Below are positions 22,589-30,263 of a stretch of DNA of 39,881 bases, piece by piece. Position numbers and translations under genes: made by a program. Below the pieces are notes generated by a model. The model had not been told where the DNA came from. It did no database searches and saw only the letters and a program-made list of their open reading frames with translations. The stretch spans positions 1 to 39,881 of the forward strand of contig CAJUTU010000034.1 in assembly GCA_910589385.1 (NCBI GenBank). Reading direction: 5' to 3'. Source of the stretch: an uncultured Lachnospiraceae bacterium. GTDB lineage: Bacteria > Bacillota > Clostridia > Lachnospirales > Lachnospiraceae. Position 1 is the first letter of the stretch. Each line of letters opens with the position of its first letter.

Positions 22589-25186
22589 CTATTCAGATTT
22601 CCTTAGCCGTTCCACGATACTCTCTTTTTTCAAAAAAGAAACAGAAGCTTTCGGCACCCCATAGCCCAGGAGCAGTAAGATTGGGAATACCATGAGCATG
22701 GGCCATATCACAAAATGATATTTCATGAACCACATGCCGTTTGTCAGCATCCGCAGTACGGTGGCCGAAAAGATACACCCGAACACGATGGAAAATCCAA
22801 TGGTTCCCAATGCATAATACAAACCTTCCAGCACCAGCATTTTGGACAACTGCTTTTTCGTCATCCCGATAGCCTCCAGCATGGCAAACTCCTGCTGCCG
22901 GGTCACGATCCCTGTTAGGACAGAATTGATAAAGTTCAAAATACCAATCAACCCCACAATGAATGCCAGGATTCCCCCTATCAGGATAAACAGCCCGGTC
23001 ATCTGATAGAATTGATCCGTCATTGTCAGTTTCGAATTATAGTGCATCATCGGCTCTTCCATCGTAGTATAGGACTCCAGGAACCGGGCGATTTCTGCTT
23101 CTTTATCATCCTCTGCATCAAAGGAATAACTCATCAAATATTGATCGGAAGCCATTTCTTTAAATATGCGTGACGGAACATAATATCGGAACTCTGCCCC
23201 TATGCGGTTCGTCATTCCATAATAATCTTCCTTGATCAGAGAAAGCACTTCAAATTCCCGTTCCTGCCCGTCCTCACAGAGCAGGACGATTTTCTCACCC
23301 GGCTGGTGCTTGACCTTGTCTTCATATACAAAATTATTATCATCTATGTCCACTGCACACAGCAGATATTTTCCGGTTTCCAGTTTTTTCCTGATGACCT
23401 GCGGATCCTTTTCCCCTTTCCATACATCCAGTTTATCGTAAAAGAAATCGTCCATCCCACAAAAATCCGTCAGATAATTTCCATTCCACATATTTAGTGG
23501 ATAAAATTCCCCCTGCAAGTATTTACCCGGCACTCCGTTTTCATCTTTCGGAATGGAATCCGGGGGCGTCCAGGAATCCATTTTCAGTTTCACAGCCATC
23601 ATACTATAGTAAAGCCGTCCGCCTTTCTGGAATCCGTCCAGATCCTCACATACCTGGATAAGGGATTCCGTCACTTTTTCTTCCTGCACCGATTCCTCGG
23701 AGCCTCCTCTGTATCCATATTGGAAATAAACTGCATTTGCCACAAGGAAATCAGAGCTCGCAAATCTGCTCAGATACTTATCCATATCAAAGGAATGAGT
23801 CACGGTAAATACACTGTTCAGCAATACCACTGCCAGAGACAGGGAGCACAGCACAAGCGCCGTACGTTTTTTATTCCGCCCCAGATTGGAAAATGCCATT
23901 TTCCATAGTTTCCCGCCATCGGTGGATCGCTTCTGTTTCCTGCCGTCCCCACCGCCGTCTGTATAGCGGACCGCCTCCACCGGGGATACTTTCGCTGCAA
24001 GCCTGGCTGGTCTTCCTGTAGAGATCCAGACCGTCAGCAGGGTAAAAAAAGCAGCGCCAAGGAAAATCCATGGATTGGCAGATATCACCATTTCGGAATT
24101 TTTATAAAATGAAACTTCCAGCACCTTCGGCACAACCCCCGTCCCGATGGCAAATCCCAAGACTAGGCCTGCCGGGATTCCCATCATTCCCAGGAGAAGC
24201 GCCTGCCTGCGCAGGATTTTTTTGACCTGTCTGCTTGTGGTCCCAATGGTCTTTAAAAGCCCGAAATATCGGATATCCCTTATAACGGAAATCTGGAAAA
24301 TATTATAAATGATCAAATAGCCGGTCAGGATGATCAGCAGCATCCCACAGATTATAGCCCCCATGGTGATCGGGTCGCTGCCTGCGCCGTCCGAAACATA
24401 AGCCCAGTTCGCATTATATTCAATATAGTCTTCCTCGCCTTCCACGATGGAATAACCGGCGTTTAAGATGATCTTCTCCAGTTTCTTCTCAATGGAAAAG
24501 GAATTGGAAAAATTCACATCCATCCTGACCGCGCCTGTATTTGCAAAATCTTCAGAATAAGTATAATCCAGTTCCTCCGCATGAGTTTCTCTGTATGCGT
24601 CACATACGATTCCAAATCCTACATTCAGCGCCGGGTCCGCCTTGATGATGCCGGATACGGTAAAGTTCCTTTCGACTGCCTCCATTCCCGGCCTGATATC
24701 CATGGAAAGCGTTACCTGCTGTCCGGCTTTCGCCTCTTTGCCGAGCAGTTCCATAGAAACCTCATCCAACAGGATTTCCTCCGCGTTTGCCGGGGCTTTT
24801 CCGTCAATGATCTCAATAAAGCAATGAGGATAGTGGTACTCCGGCATATACCACAATTCCATATGTCGTTTCAGGAACTCCGGGTTCGTGATGGTGTCCG
24901 CCATCATCATGCAGTCCGCCGTCTCTGCGACCGACGGATCCTGGCGCATCTCCTCATACTGCTTTGGGCTGATGTTTTTGATCACACCGTGGCTGTCGCC
25001 GCCGCTCTGCCGCATGGTCGCTCTCTGAAAACTTTCTACAGTGCCGATACCGATCGTGAACAGCGTGGTAAACAGCATAGCGGTCAATGCGATTGCGAGC
25101 ACTGCGATCATATTTCTGGTACGGGCGGCGCGGAAACTTTTGTCAGCCAGACGGCGGACCGCCTTTTTGTTATTCACGTTACGCAT
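22589..25186 (-). CDS. FtsX-type ABC transporter permease
   Basis: An 865-residue permease of the FtsX/MacB class in the bacitracin-exporter-like subgroup. A first TM helix near the N terminus (MIAVLAIALTAMLFTTLFTIGIG) is followed by a large extracellular domain, then a three-helix FtsX block, a second single helix (LVLCSLSLAVVLLNSVF), another large extracellular domain and a terminal FtsX block. The coupling-helix stretches FGLLKTIGTTSRQVKKILRRQ and FAMLEAIGMTKKQLSKMLVLEG are clear. I start at the ATG at 25186, which overlaps the ATPase stop by eight bases; a GTG three codons upstream is the alternative. It should form an exporter or sensor with the ATPase, probably for a peptide antibiotic or envelope stress signal. 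Confidence 0.92.
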   Translation of the reverse strand: MRNVNNKKAVRRLADKSFRAARTRNMIAVLAIALTAMLFTTLFTIGIGTVESFQRATMRQSGGDSHGVIKNISPKQYEEMRQDPSVAETADCMMMADTITNPEFLKRHMELWYMPEYHYPHCFIEIIDGKAPANAEEILLDEVSMELLGKEAKAGQQVTLSMDIRPGMEAVERNFTVSGIIKADPALNVGFGIVCDAYRETHAEELDYTYSEDFANTGAVRMDVNFSNSFSIEKKLEKIILNAGYSIVEGEEDYIEYNANWAYVSDGAGSDPITMGAIICGMLLIILTGYLIIYNIFQISVIRDIRYFGLLKTIGTTSRQVKKILRRQALLLGMMGIPAGLVLGFAIGTGVVPKVLEVSFYKNSEMVISANPWIFLGAAFFTLLTVWISTGRPARLAAKVSPVEAVRYTDGGGDGRKQKRSTDGGKLWKMAFSNLGRNKKRTALVLCSLSLAVVLLNSVFTVTHSFDMDKYLSRFASSDFLVANAVYFQYGYRGGSEESVQEEKVTESLIQVCEDLDGFQKGGRLYYSMMAVKLKMDSWTPPDSIPKDENGVPGKYLQGEFYPLNMWNGNYLTDFCGMDDFFYDKLDVWKGEKDPQVIRKKLETGKYLLCAVDIDDNNFVYEDKVKHQPGEKIVLLCEDGQEREFEVLSLIKEDYYGMTNRIGAEFRYYVPSRIFKEMASDQYLMSYSFDAEDDKEAEIARFLESYTTMEEPMMHYNSKLTMTDQFYQMTGLFILIGGILAFIVGLIGILNFINSVLTGIVTRQQEFAMLEAIGMTKKQLSKMLVLEGLYYALGTIGFSIVFGCIFSATVLRMLTNGMWFMKYHFVIWPMLMVFPILLLLGYGVPKASVSFLKKESIVERLRKSE

Positions 25187-25910
25187 GGCGCTCACCGCCT
25201 TTTTCAGCCGCCGGACCGGTAATCTCCCTGTCTTCTTCTGCCGCCGGACTGGTAATCTTTCCGTCTTCTATGCGGATCACACGGTCTGCCATCTGCGCGA
25301 TTTCCTCATTATGGGTGATCATCACAATAGTCTGCCCGAACCGTTCTCCGGTCACTTTCAAGAGCCCCAGCACATCCTGGCTGGTCCGGGAGTCTAGATT
25401 TCCTGTCGGCTCATCCGCCAGCAAAATTGCCGGTTTCGCCGCCAGCGCCCTTGCAATCGCCACCCTCTGCTGCTGTCCCCCTGAGAGCTGGCTGGGGAGA
25501 CGATGGATCCGGTCTGTCAGGCCCAGAACAGCGATCACCTGTTCCACATAATTTTTGTCCACCGTATTTCCATCCAATTCGATGGGAAGGACAATATTTT
25601 CGTAGACATTCAGCACCGGAACCAGATTATAGCTTTGAAATACAAATCCAATCTTCCTCCTGCGGAATACGCACAGGGCGTCGTCTTTTAAGCTTGAAAT
25701 ATCCTTACCATCCACATAAACACTTCCCTCTGTCGGACAGTCAAGCCCTCCCAGCATATGGAGCAGGGTCGATTTTCCCGAGCCGGACGTGCCTACGACC
25801 GCCACAAATTCTCCCCGTTCCACATCCAGGTCAATCCCGTCCAGAGCACGGACAAGGTTATCCCCGTTTCCATAATATTTTTTCAGATTTTCCGTTCGTA
25901 ATACATTCAT
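25179..25910 (-). CDS. ABC transporter ATP-binding protein (MacB/LolD/BceA type)
   Basis: A 243-residue ATPase with Walker A GTSGSGKST, Q-loop FVFQSYNLVP, signature LSGGQQQR, Walker B ILLADEPTGNLD and H-loop VMITHN, all intact. It is translationally coupled to the FtsX permease. CAGGAGGA precedes the ATG. Its C terminus, after the conserved RIEDGKI, ends in two copies of an 11-residue unit (ITSPAAEEDRE / ITGPAAEKGGE) encoded by a 33-base tandem repeat near 25207-25272. This is an unusual low-complexity tail. In related operons the gene follows a response regulator and a kinase directly; here the DUF3800 gene and a terminator separate it from the kinase. Confidence 0.94.
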   Translation of the reverse strand: MNVLRTENLKKYYGNGDNLVRALDGIDLDVERGEFVAVVGTSGSGKSTLLHMLGGLDCPTEGSVYVDGKDISSLKDDALCVFRRRKIGFVFQSYNLVPVLNVYENIVLPIELDGNTVDKNYVEQVIAVLGLTDRIHRLPSQLSGGQQQRVAIARALAAKPAILLADEPTGNLDSRTSQDVLGLLKVTGERFGQTIVMITHNEEIAQMADRVIRIEDGKITSPAAEEDREITGPAAEKGGERHA

Positions 25911-25956
25911 GGTATGTCCTCCTGAAATATGTAACTGATTGCTGTTACTGTACTTA

Positions 25957-25996
25957 ATTCTATCACAGAGTTCTTACCAGAATCTTTCTGGAATCT
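25957..25996 (-). promoter_or_regulatory. Promoter of the ABC operon with direct repeats in the -35 region
   Basis: On the minus strand an extended -10 (TGA + TAGAAT, 25957-25962) has no consensus -35. Instead AGATTC occurs twice, at 25980-25985 (exactly the -35 position) and at 25991-25996, an 11-base period. CCAGAA/TTCTGG (25977-25991) is also a perfect inverted repeat over the same bases. Direct repeats with ~11-base period at a weak -35 are the usual sites of OmpR-type response regulators. Confidence 0.55.
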
Positions 25997-26100
25997 AACA
26001 CATCTGAAAGAATTGCTTGCTTTGTGTATTTTTTGCATCACTGCATTAGTGTTGCATTTGATTCACTTCCAGATATAATTTTATTTATCTTTATTCGTCA

Positions 26101-26150
26101 ATACAAAAAGGAACTGCCATACAACCAAGTACGACGGTTCCTTTTTGTAT
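26101..26150. terminator. Strong bidirectional terminator
   Basis: ATACAAAAAGGAAC (26101-26114) and its exact complement (26137-26150) form a 14-bp stem ending in T-rich tracts on both strands. It terminates leftward transcripts from the DUF3800 gene before the ABC promoter, so kinase and ABC genes cannot share an uninterrupted mRNA. Confidence 0.85.
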
Positions 26151-26209
26151 ATCATATTGCAGATTCATGGTTACACCAATCATCCACTCCTCCTACCATC
26201 CTTCGTATG

Positions 26210-26265
26210 CTTCAAGGTTACACCTCTATCAAACGAACACCATTACTTCAAGGTTACACCTCTAT
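26210..26265. repeat. Pair of 20-base direct repeats beside the DUF3800 gene
   Basis: CTTCAAGGTTACACCTCTAT occurs at 26210-26229 and again, identical, at 26246-26265 (36-base period). The core GGTTACACC also occurs at 26169-26177. The spacer is only 16 bases and there are just two full copies, so this is not a CRISPR array. The repeats lie between the terminator and the 3' end of the AT-rich DUF3800 gene, at the left edge of the island. Their role is unknown: binding site, element end or decayed repeat. Confidence 0.7.
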
Positions 26266-26317
26266 TAATAGTAAAGGTATTGTAACATAATAAATAAATA
26301 AAGTCAACATTAAAAAT

Positions 26318-27043
26318 TCACAAAATTTGCTTTAATCCAACTATTTTTTCAGTTTTTTCTCCTTTACAATATAATTTATCATATAATATAGATTTCATTT
26401 TAAAATTATCAATTTTATTTGAAATTTTTCTTATCATTAGAGATGGAATCATATCCGCTATTTGTAATCCAATACAATTATCTTCTTTATAAATAAAACC
26501 TAATGCTGATAAATGTTTTTGGATTAGGTCAATAGGGTAATATAATGAGCCTTTATTCAAATAATCACAATATGAATTAAGCAGGTATGAATTTTCCTTT
26601 AAAGTACGTGATTCAATACATATCTGACCTAATACTGAATTATGATATAAAAAATGCATTATACTATCAAGTAATGAAATAAATGCAATATCATAATTCT
26701 TATAAGAAGATTCTGCACAAATATTTTTCATTGTATCATCATCAAAATATATTCCAATAGTTGTAAATTTTAATGCTTTAAGTATATTTCTATATGAATT
26801 CCAAAACTTATCTCTTGTTTCATTGTCTCTAAAATTTGCAAAATTATTTCGGCTTTTTTTCATATCTGTAAAATGAAATATTATAGAGGTGGTGTTAAAA
26901 AAGTCTTCTTTTAATTTATTGATTTGCGGTATTGCGTGTTTTACATATTCTTCTTTTGAAATCATCAAGCCAGCCAGGCAAAAATAAGGACTCTGATTTT
27001 TAACAGGCTTCGTTTCATCAAGAAAAATAAGATACTCATCCAT
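26318..27043 (-). CDS. DUF3800 domain protein, predicted RNase H-like
   Basis: A 241-residue protein with the DUF3800 pattern: an N-terminal beta strand ending in acidic residues (LIFLDET, where relatives have YLDESG), a middle helical part, and the C-terminal QIADMIPSL motif with its Asp (relatives: QLADLxxY). The family has a predicted RNase H-like fold with conserved acidic residues and is often found near mobile elements and in defence neighbourhoods; no activity is assigned here. GGGAGG precedes the ATG. Base composition is strongly AT-rich with many ATA and TTA codons, unlike both neighbours, which points to recent acquisition. It separates the histidine kinase from the ABC genes that should follow it. 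Confidence 0.8.
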   Translation of the reverse strand: MDEYLIFLDETKPVKNQSPYFCLAGLMISKEEYVKHAIPQINKLKEDFFNTTSIIFHFTDMKKSRNNFANFRDNETRDKFWNSYRNILKALKFTTIGIYFDDDTMKNICAESSYKNYDIAFISLLDSIMHFLYHNSVLGQICIESRTLKENSYLLNSYCDYLNKGSLYYPIDLIQKHLSALGFIYKEDNCIGLQIADMIPSLMIRKISNKIDNFKMKSILYDKLYCKGEKTEKIVGLKQIL

Positions 27044-27308
27044 GATTTTCCTCCCTTATGATGGATCTTAGTGTTTCTATATTACTCGTATGTATTTCAC
27101 CTCATATCATAAAATTTTGTACTCCAGAAAAACTTTATAAGAAAAAAAGACGACAAAATCCCTTTACAGGAATCTATCACCTGTACCTAAGAATTTATCG
27201 CCACACCAAAATTTTACCATATCCAACATATTTCTACAATAAAATTTTCAATATATACTGGATTTTAGATTATGTAGCTTGGGTTTCCAAATATATTCTA
27301 TTTTCGTA
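27044..27308. other. AT-rich gap, no supported gene
   Basis: A very AT-rich stretch between the DUF3800 start and the kinase stop. A plus-strand reading frame spans most of it, but it has no ribosome site and no recognisable domain. The promoter of the DUF3800 gene must lie here; I could not choose among many A/T-rich candidates. The composition changes abruptly at the kinase stop codon, which probably marks one boundary of the island. Confidence 0.5.
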
Positions 27309-28190
27309 TTAAGGCTCTTCTTGCTTGCTTTGTATATCTCGCGGAAGATAAAGAATGAATTCCGAACCTTTCCCCGGCGCTGACTTCACTTTCATATATC
27401 CGTTTTGCTTTTTCAAGATCTCCCGCGCCAGGTAAAGGCCGATTCCCACGCCCTCCTCCTGTTGTACCTCTTCCGCCCTGTAAAATCTCCCGAAGATCTT
27501 CGGCATCTCTTCCTCTGGGATCCCCCTTCCAAAGTCCTTTACAGAAACAGCCGCATACATCTCATACTCTGTTACAGATAAAATAATTTCCGAGCCGCAG
27601 GGAGAATATTTTACCGCATTGTCTAAAATATTTTCCAGGGCTTCTTTTGTCCACTTCAAGTCAAAACATGCGCAGCCGTTTCCGTCGTAAGTATTGTCAA
27701 GCTCAATCTGTCTTTTCGCCGCCTTCTGGCGGATTCCTGACATGGCTTCTGCCAAGAGCAAGGAAAGCTTTTGCAATTTTGGGCGCACTTCCACAATATC
27801 CGTTTCCAGCCGGGACATTTTGGATAACGCCTGGATCAGAAATTCCATTTTTTCCGTCTGCCGGATAATCTCCCCCAACATTTCCATGCTCTCCTCGCGT
27901 GCAGACATTTGCTTCTCTGCCTTCAAATTTTCTTCCAAAAGCGCCGCATACATTTTCAAGTTCGTCATAGGAGTCTTTGTCTGATGGGAAATATCGGAGA
28001 CAAGGCCTTTCACCTTTTCCTTATCCCTACGCAGATTTTCTTTTGCCAGCATGGATGTAGCCAGGTACTGTTTCCACCTGGATTCCAGGCGTGAAAGCCT
28101 GGTCTCATCATAGTTTTCTTCCTGGAATGTCCCGGCGATCGCATCATCCAGCATTTGATCCAGCCGCTCCAGAGTCCTGTTTCCAAACAT
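27309..28190 (-). CDS. Sensor histidine kinase lacking membrane segments
   Basis: A 293-residue kinase with DHp helix SDISHQTKTPMTNLKMY (phospho-accepting H69), N box ENILDNAVKYSP, G1 DFGRGIPEEE, F box KIFGRFYRAEE and G2 GVGIGLYLAREI. The start ATG at 28190 follows GGAGGG; an adjacent in-frame TTG is less likely. Related kinases of ABC-linked systems have one or two N-terminal transmembrane helices before the RTLxxLDxMLDxAI stretch. Here the protein begins almost exactly at that stretch (FGNRTLERLDQMLDDAIAG) and an in-frame stop lies just upstream, so it is probably soluble. It faces the hydrogenase cassette head-to-head; the likely partner response regulator is ~3.9 kb away. Confidence 0.88.
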   Translation of the reverse strand: MFGNRTLERLDQMLDDAIAGTFQEENYDETRLSRLESRWKQYLATSMLAKENLRRDKEKVKGLVSDISHQTKTPMTNLKMYAALLEENLKAEKQMSAREESMEMLGEIIRQTEKMEFLIQALSKMSRLETDIVEVRPKLQKLSLLLAEAMSGIRQKAAKRQIELDNTYDGNGCACFDLKWTKEALENILDNAVKYSPCGSEIILSVTEYEMYAAVSVKDFGRGIPEEEMPKIFGRFYRAEEVQQEEGVGIGLYLAREILKKQNGYMKVKSAPGKGSEFILYLPRDIQSKQEEP

Positions 28191-28352
28191 CAAGATATCC
28201 CTCCGTTTTACAGAGCATCCCCACTAAACAGGTAAGCCCTGCAGCAAATTCATTTCTGACGCTTTTATTTTGGAGATTGATATGGAAAATGTCAAGCGGT
28301 ATTGCCGTCAGAGGTTAATTATTTGTCAAGATTGTCTTAAAAATAACTTTGG

Positions 28353-28381
28353 TTGACAGTCTCCTTATGCATTGATAAAAT
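28353..28381 (+). promoter_or_regulatory. Consensus promoter of the hydrogenase cassette
   Basis: TTGACA (28353-28358) and TAAAAT (28376-28381) have 17-base spacing. The transcription start would fall inside the palindrome described next. Confidence 0.85.
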
Positions 28382-28406
28382 ATTTTTATCTCAATAAAAA
28401 TATTTT
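28377..28406 (+). promoter_or_regulatory. Large palindrome over the hydrogenase transcription start
   Basis: Two 13-base arms, AAAATATTTTTAT and its exact complement, flank CTCA. The palindrome begins within the -10 box and covers the start site, a typical place for a repressor site. It does not match the Rex consensus (TTGTTAAnnnnTTAACAA). Confidence 0.6.
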
Positions 28407-28430
28407 ATACATTGGAGGAGAGAATCAAAG

Positions 28431-30263
28431 ATGAGCAGATTAGAGATTGCTTCGCCTAAAAAAGCCAAAATCGTAATGGAAGGGCTATATAAGGATTTAG
28501 AGCGAAGAATCGAATCCAGTCCTCCGGGACTGTGCCCGGTGGATATGGCCAGGGCATTTCTGGAATTGTGCCATGCGCAGACCTGCGGAAAATGTGTTCC
28601 CTGCCGGATCGGCCTTGGACAACTGAACTATTTTATCAAGGATGTACTTGACGGCAAGGCAACAATGGAAACTTTGAAGGTCATGGAGCAGACCGCGTTA
28701 TCCATTATGGAATCCGCCGACTGTGCGATCGGATATGAGGCGGCAAACATGGTCTATAAAGGCCTGACCGGGTATCGGGACGATTATGTGGAGCATATCC
28801 AAAACGGCCGCTGTACCTGTACCTATAACCAACCGGTACCATGTGTGTCCTTATGTCCGGCGCATGTCGATATTCCGGGCTATGTCGCCCTGGCAGGAGA
28901 AGGCAGGTACGCAGACGCGATCCGGCTGATCCGGAAGGATAACCCGTTCCCGACAACCTGCGGATTTATCTGTGAGCATCCCTGTGAGGCAAGATGCCGC
29001 AGAAATATGGTGGATGATTCCGTGAATATCCGCGGACTCAAAAGGGTTGCGGCTGATTTTGCCGGGGAGGTCGCTCCGCCGGAATGCGCGCCTTTTACCG
29101 GTAAGAAGATCGCGGTCCTCGGAGGCGGGCCCGGAGGCCTGAGCGCCGCATATTATCTACAGTTGATGGGGCATCAGGCCGTAGTCTATGAGATGCTCCC
29201 GAAGCTGGGAGGAATGCTCCGTTATGGGATTCCAAACTATCGTCTTCCAAAGAACCGTCTAGATGAAGATATCCGGGCGATCTTAAAGACCGGGGTGGAA
29301 GTGAAGCACGGCCTTAAGATCGGACAGGATATTACCATTCAGCAGCTTCGGCAGGAGTATGACGCAGTATTGATCACCATCGGCGCAAGCACGGACAAAA
29401 AACTCGGTATGGAAGGCGAAGACGCGGAGGGTGTATTATCAGCAGTCCAATTCCTTAGAAATGTGGGTAAAAATGAGATCATGGACCTGACCGGCAAGGA
29501 AGTGGCCATCATCGGCGGCGGCAACGTATCTATGGATGTAGTCCGGACGGCAAAGAGACTTGGCGCAAAGAAAGTCAGTGTTGTATATCGAAGAAGAATC
29601 GCAGATATGACGGCCCTGCCGGATGAGATCGAAGGCGCTGTCGCTGAAGGCATCGAGTTTCGGACTCTAAAGGCGCCGGCCTCTCTGGATGTAGATGAAA
29701 ATCACCGGATCAAAGGGCTCTATGCAGCGCCTCAGATGGTAAGCGCCATCAAGGACGGCCGAGCGAGCATCCGGCCCACAGGTGAGGAAAATGTTTATAT
29801 TCCTTGCGATATTCTCGTTGTCGCGATCGGGCAGAATATCGAGACGAGACATTTCGAGGAGGCCGGAATTCCGGTGGAACGAGGCAAGATTGTTACAACA
29901 AGCACCGGAGCCTTTGAAAATATGCCCGGCGTATTTGCAGGCGGAGACTGTGCAAGCGGACCGGCATCCGTGATCAAAGCGATTGCCGCCGCAAAGGTCG
30001 CTGCTGCCAACATCGACGAATATCTGGGATATCATCATGAGATTTCCTGCGACGTGGAAATCCCGGAGGCGAAGCTTTATGACCGTACTCCTTGCGGAAG
30101 GGTCAATCTCACGGAACGTGAAGCGTACGAACGGGTCTGTGATTTTGAAGGCGTTGAAAATTGTATGACTGAAAAAGAAGCGAAACAAGAAGCATCCCGC
30201 TGTCTGCGGTGCGATCATTTTGGTTACGGAATCCTGAAAGGAGGCAGAAAAAAATTATGGTAA
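28431..30263 (+). CDS. NuoF-cluster/GltD-like FAD oxidoreductase, partner of the hydrogenase
   Basis: A 610-residue fusion. Residues ~1-110 carry only the iron-sulfur end of NuoF (CGKCVPCRIGLGQL with C52, C55, C58, then C98), without the FMN/NADH domain. Residues ~125-215 hold the GltD-type double [4Fe-4S] region (C128, C130, C138, C142 and C177, C181, C185, C189). Then come an FAD-binding fold (GGGPGG, 231-236) and an NAD(P) fold (IGGGNVSMD, ~361-369, followed by VVYRRR, a basic stretch that in GltD favours NADPH), and near the end FAGGDCASGP. It overlaps the hydrogenase gene by seven bases. Together they probably exchange electrons between NAD(P)H and H2/ferredoxin. This resembles the glutamate-synthase-linked [FeFe] hydrogenases, whose role is unsettled. 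Confidence 0.88.
   Translation: MSRLEIASPKKAKIVMEGLYKDLERRIESSPPGLCPVDMARAFLELCHAQTCGKCVPCRIGLGQLNYFIKDVLDGKATMETLKVMEQTALSIMESADCAIGYEAANMVYKGLTGYRDDYVEHIQNGRCTCTYNQPVPCVSLCPAHVDIPGYVALAGEGRYADAIRLIRKDNPFPTTCGFICEHPCEARCRRNMVDDSVNIRGLKRVAADFAGEVAPPECAPFTGKKIAVLGGGPGGLSAAYYLQLMGHQAVVYEMLPKLGGMLRYGIPNYRLPKNRLDEDIRAILKTGVEVKHGLKIGQDITIQQLRQEYDAVLITIGASTDKKLGMEGEDAEGVLSAVQFLRNVGKNEIMDLTGKEVAIIGGGNVSMDVVRTAKRLGAKKVSVVYRRRIADMTALPDEIEGAVAEGIEFRTLKAPASLDVDENHRIKGLYAAPQMVSAIKDGRASIRPTGEENVYIPCDILVVAIGQNIETRHFEEAGIPVERGKIVTTSTGAFENMPGVFAGGDCASGPASVIKAIAAAKVAAANIDEYLGYHHEISCDVEIPEAKLYDRTPCGRVNLTEREAYERVCDFEGVENCMTEKEAKQEASRCLRCDHFGYGILKGGRKKLW

Noticed and set aside
26169..26265. CRISPR-like repeats
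   Set aside because: Only two full 20-base copies with a 16-base spacer, no further units and no cas genes.
26024..26290. Plus-strand reading frame of 88 codons
   Set aside because: It runs through a strong terminator hairpin and the 20-base repeats, has no ribosome site and no recognisable domain.
27058..27312. Plus-strand reading frame of 84 codons in the AT-rich gap
   Set aside because: No ribosome site, no domain; rich in Ile/Tyr/Lys as expected of chance frames in AT-rich DNA.
28377..28406. Rex (NADH-sensing) operator at the hydrogenase promoter
   Set aside because: The palindrome arms do not match TTGTTAA/TTAACAA, so I report a palindrome without naming Rex.
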